A DNA stretch of 64,000 bases, taken from Paulinella micropora. Lineage: Eukaryota > Cercozoa > Imbricatea > Euglyphida > Paulinellidae. The stretch lies in the NCBI GenBank assembly GCA_019918135.1, contig WBZZ01006388.1, positions 50,001-114,000 on the forward strand, given 5' to 3'. The position numbers and the translations under genes are program-made. Shown here piece by piece: positions 61,501-64,000 of this stretch. A model generated the notes under the pieces. It had not been told where the DNA came from, did not search any database, and saw only the letters and a program-made list of their open reading frames with translations. The stretch's first letter is position 1. Every line of letters begins with the position of its first letter.

Positions 61501-64000
61501 GAAACGCTCACCGAGCTCGTCGCAGACTGAGAAGCCGAAACGCTCACCGAGCTCGTCGCAGACTGAGAAGCCGAAACGCTCACCGAGCTCGTCGCAGACT
61601 GAGAAGCCGAAACGCTCACCGAGCTCGTCGCAGACTGAGAAGCCGAAACGCTCACCGAGCTCGTCGCAGACTGAGAAGCCGAAACGCTCACCGAGCTCGT
61701 CGCAGACTGAGAAGCCGAAACGCTCACCGAGCTCGTCGCAGACTGAGAAGCCGAAACGCTCACCGAGCTCGTCGCAGACTGAGAAGCCGAAACGCTCACC
61801 GAGCTCGTCGCAGACTGAGAAGCCGAAACGCTCACCGAGCTCGTCGCAGACTGAGAAGCCGAAACGCTCACCGAGCTCGTCGCAGACTGAGAAGCCGAAA
61901 CGCTCACCGAGCTCGTCGCAGACTGAGAAGCCGAAACGCTCACCGAGCTCGTCGCAGACTGAGAAGCCGAAACGCTCACCGAGCTCGTCGCAGACTGAGA
62001 AGCCGAAACGCTCACCGAGCTCGTCGCAGACTGAGAAGCCGAAACGCTCACCGAGCTCGTCGCAGACTGAGAAGCCGAAACGCTCACCGAGCTCGTCGCA
62101 GACTGAGAAGCCGAAACGCTCACCGAGCTCGTCGCAGACTGAGAAGCCGAAACGCTCACCGAGCTCGTCGCAGACTGAGAAGCCGAAACGCTCACCGAGC
62201 TCGTCGCAGACTGAGAAGCCGAAACGCTCACCGAGCTCGTCGCAGACTGAGAAGCCGAAACGCTCACCGAGCTCGTCGCAGACTGAGAAGCCGAAACGCT
62301 CACCGAGCTCGTCGCAGACTGAGAAGCCGAAACGCTCACCGAGCTCGTCGCAGACTGAGAAGCCGAAACGCTCACCGAGCTCGTCGCAGACTGAGAAGCC
62401 GAAACGCTCACCGAGCTCGTCGCAGACTGAGAAGCCGAAACGCTCACCGAGCTCGTCGCAGACTGAGAAGCCGAAACGCTCACCGAGCTCGTCGCAGACT
62501 GAGAAGCCGAAACGCTCACCGAGCTCGTCGCAGACTGAGAAGCCGAAACGCTCACCGAGCTCGTCGCAGACTGAGAAGCCGAAACGCTCACCGAGCTCGT
62601 CGCAGACTGAGAAGCCGAAACGCTCACCGAGCTCGTCGCAGACTGAGAAGCCGAAACGCTCACCGAGCTCGTCGCAGACTGAGAAGCCGAAACGCTCACC
62701 GAGCTCGTCGCAGACTGAGAAGCCGAAACGCTCACCGAGCTCGTCGCAGACTGAGAAGCCGAAACGCTCACCGAGCTCGTCGCAGACTGAGAAGCCGAAA
62801 CGCTCACCGAGCTCGTCGCAGACTGAGAAGCCGAAACGCTCACCGAGCTCGTCGCAGACTGAGAAGCCGAAACGCTCACCGAGCTCGTCGCAGACTGAGA
62901 AGCCGAAACGCTCACCGAGCTCGTCGCAGACTGAGAAGCCGAAACGCTCACCGAGCTCGTCGCAGACTGAGAAGCCGAAACGCTCACCGAGCTCGTCGCA
63001 GACTGAGAAGCCGAAACGCTCACCGAGCTCGTCGCAGACTGAGAAGCCGAAACGCTCACCGAGCTCGTCGCAGACTGAGAAGCCGAAACGCTCACCGAGC
63101 TCGTCGCAGACTGAGAAGCCGAAACGCTCACCGAGCTCGTCGCAGACTGAGAAGCCGAAACGCTCACCGAGCTCGTCGCAGACTGAGAAGCCGAAACGCT
63201 CACCGAGCTCGTCGCAGACTGAGAAGCCGAAACGCTCACCGAGCTCGTCGCAGACTGAGAAGCCGAAACGCTCACCGAGCTCGTCGCAGACTGAGAAGCC
63301 GAAACGCTCACCGAGCTCGTCGCAGACTGAGAAGCCGAAACGCTCACCGAGCTCGTCGCAGACTGAGAAGCCGAAACGCTCACCGAGCTCGTCGCAGACT
63401 GAGAAGCCGAAACGCTCACCGAGCTCGTCGCAGACTGAGAAGCCGAAACGCTCACCGAGCTCGTCGCAGACTGAGAAGCCGAAACGCTCACCGAGCTCGT
63501 CGCAGACTGAGAAGCCGAAACGCTCACCGAGCTCGTCGCAGACTGAGAAGCCGAAACGCTCACCGAGCTCGTCGCAGACTGAGAAGCCGAAACGCTCACC
63601 GAGCTCGTCGCAGACTGAGAAGCCGAAACGCTCACCGAGCTCGTCGCAGACTGAGAAGCCGAAACGCTCACCGAGCTCGTCGCAGACTGAGAAGCCGAAA
63701 CGCTCACCGAGCTCGTCGCAGACTGAGAAGCCGAAACGCTCACCGAGCTCGTCGCAGACTGAGAAGCCGAAACGCTCACCGAGCTCGTCGCAGACTGAGA
63801 AGCCGAAACGCTCACCGAGCTCGTCGCAGACTGAGAAGCCGAAACGCTCACCGAGCTCGTCGCAGACTGAGAAGCCGAAACGCTCACCGAGCTCGTCGCA
63901 GACTGAGAAGCCGAAACGCTCACCGAGCTCGTCGCAGACTGAGAAGCCGAAACGCTCACCGAGCTCGTCGCAGACTGAGAAGCCGAAACGCTCACCGAGC
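40554..64000 (-). CDS. Giant polycystin-1-family surface protein with Ser-rich repeat stalk (N-terminus outside window)
   Basis: One uninterrupted frame runs from 52556 to the stop at 40554 (4000 residues; numbering below starts at 52556). Further upstream the same 12-residue stalk continues to the window edge, with frame interruptions near 52571/52677 and 54240/56380. Order: stalk of SVSVSASQSATS units (to about residue 220) and looser Ser/Thr-rich repeats to 395; sushi-like and EGF-like Cys modules (395-1130); a beta-rich module (about 1150-1380); two HYR domains (about 1420-1590); GCC2/GCC3-like Cys repeats (1590-1740); two TSP1 repeats (about 1903-2015); a REJ/PKD-like region (2016-2655); then a GAIN-like region ending in a GPS motif CNCTHLTTF (about 3027), with the HL/T cleavage site. 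About six membrane helices follow (3072-3383); RLCIMYTLLMIQMGASAVFF, YGLQF and AWFISFLISAALDIFLLKP match polycystin-1 helices in order. No PLAT domain and no polycystin channel are seen. The tail (3385-4000) has three helical repeats and ends basic. Likely role: surface receptor or adhesin. Confidence 0.85.
51373..64000 (-). repeat. Coding minisatellite of 36-bp units (at least 330 units)
   Basis: Between 52680 and 64000 there are about 314 units of 36 bp, nearly all identical at base level, each with one GAGCTC. Between about 51900 and 52570 are about 18 units with a few variants, and from 51373 to 51900 the units are diverged (SVTASQSATA-like). Exceptions to the perfect run are short or altered units at 52571-52604, 52664-52690, near 54240 (about 14 bp missing), near 56380 (about 16 bp missing) and near 56650 (12 bp missing). 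Only the frame giving SVSVSASQSATS joins the downstream domains. Confidence 0.95.

Noticed and set aside
40554-64000. Bacterial serine-rich-repeat adhesin or contaminating DNA
   Set aside because: TSP1, REJ-like, GPS and polycystin-type membrane helices are eukaryotic, and there is no LPXTG anchor.

Overview
The window is eukaryotic DNA: four different kinds of retroelement, spliced transposon genes with introns of about 50 bp, and a giant intronless gene for a multi-domain membrane protein. Many LTR elements beside a long intronless gene would suit a red alga, but the sequence does not fix the phylum; 'alga or other protist' is as far as I can go. I see no bacterial operons, rRNA, convincing tRNA or CRISPR.

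Layout. 1-2810: no recognisable gene. 2811-22059: one Copia-like LTR retrotransposon on the minus strand, framed by 197/198-bp LTRs and a 5-bp target duplication (AGGTG). It is a fossil and has been swollen to 19.2 kb by other DNA. Inside it lie two arms of what looks like a large cut-and-paste DNA transposon (about 4735-10447 and 11850-15888). Both arms end in the same 28-bp sequence and both carry copies of a hairpin motif near that end. One arm codes for a SET-like, cysteine-repeat protein; the other codes for a transposase-like protein with a SAP domain and a RanBP2-type zinc finger. The reverse-transcriptase part of the Copia sits between the arms in the opposite orientation, so a rearrangement followed the insertion. 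22055-23776: fragment of a LINE (end of endonuclease, start of RT). 23809-24621: an LTR of a second Copia-like family, whose last 140 bp recur at 39608-39748. 26-36.5 kb: internal region of a broken Gypsy-like element on the plus strand, in a strongly purine-rich stretch that runs to about 38.3 kb. 39835-40100: a fold-back MITE-like repeat.

40554-64000 (minus strand, running off the right edge): the only clear host gene. It is a polycystin-1-family protein with a very long Ser/Thr/Ala/Val/Gln stalk made of hundreds of near-identical 12-residue (36-bp) units. The stalk is followed by Cys-rich modules, HYR, TSP1, a REJ-like region, a GPS cleavage motif, about six membrane helices and a cytoplasmic tail with a new-looking helical repeat. 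It would be a huge cell-surface, possibly adhesive or mechanosensory, receptor-like protein. Its signal peptide and true start lie outside the window.

The two points most worth following are the DNA transposon with its SET-like passenger and subterminal hairpins, and the architecture and repeat array of the giant polycystin-like gene.
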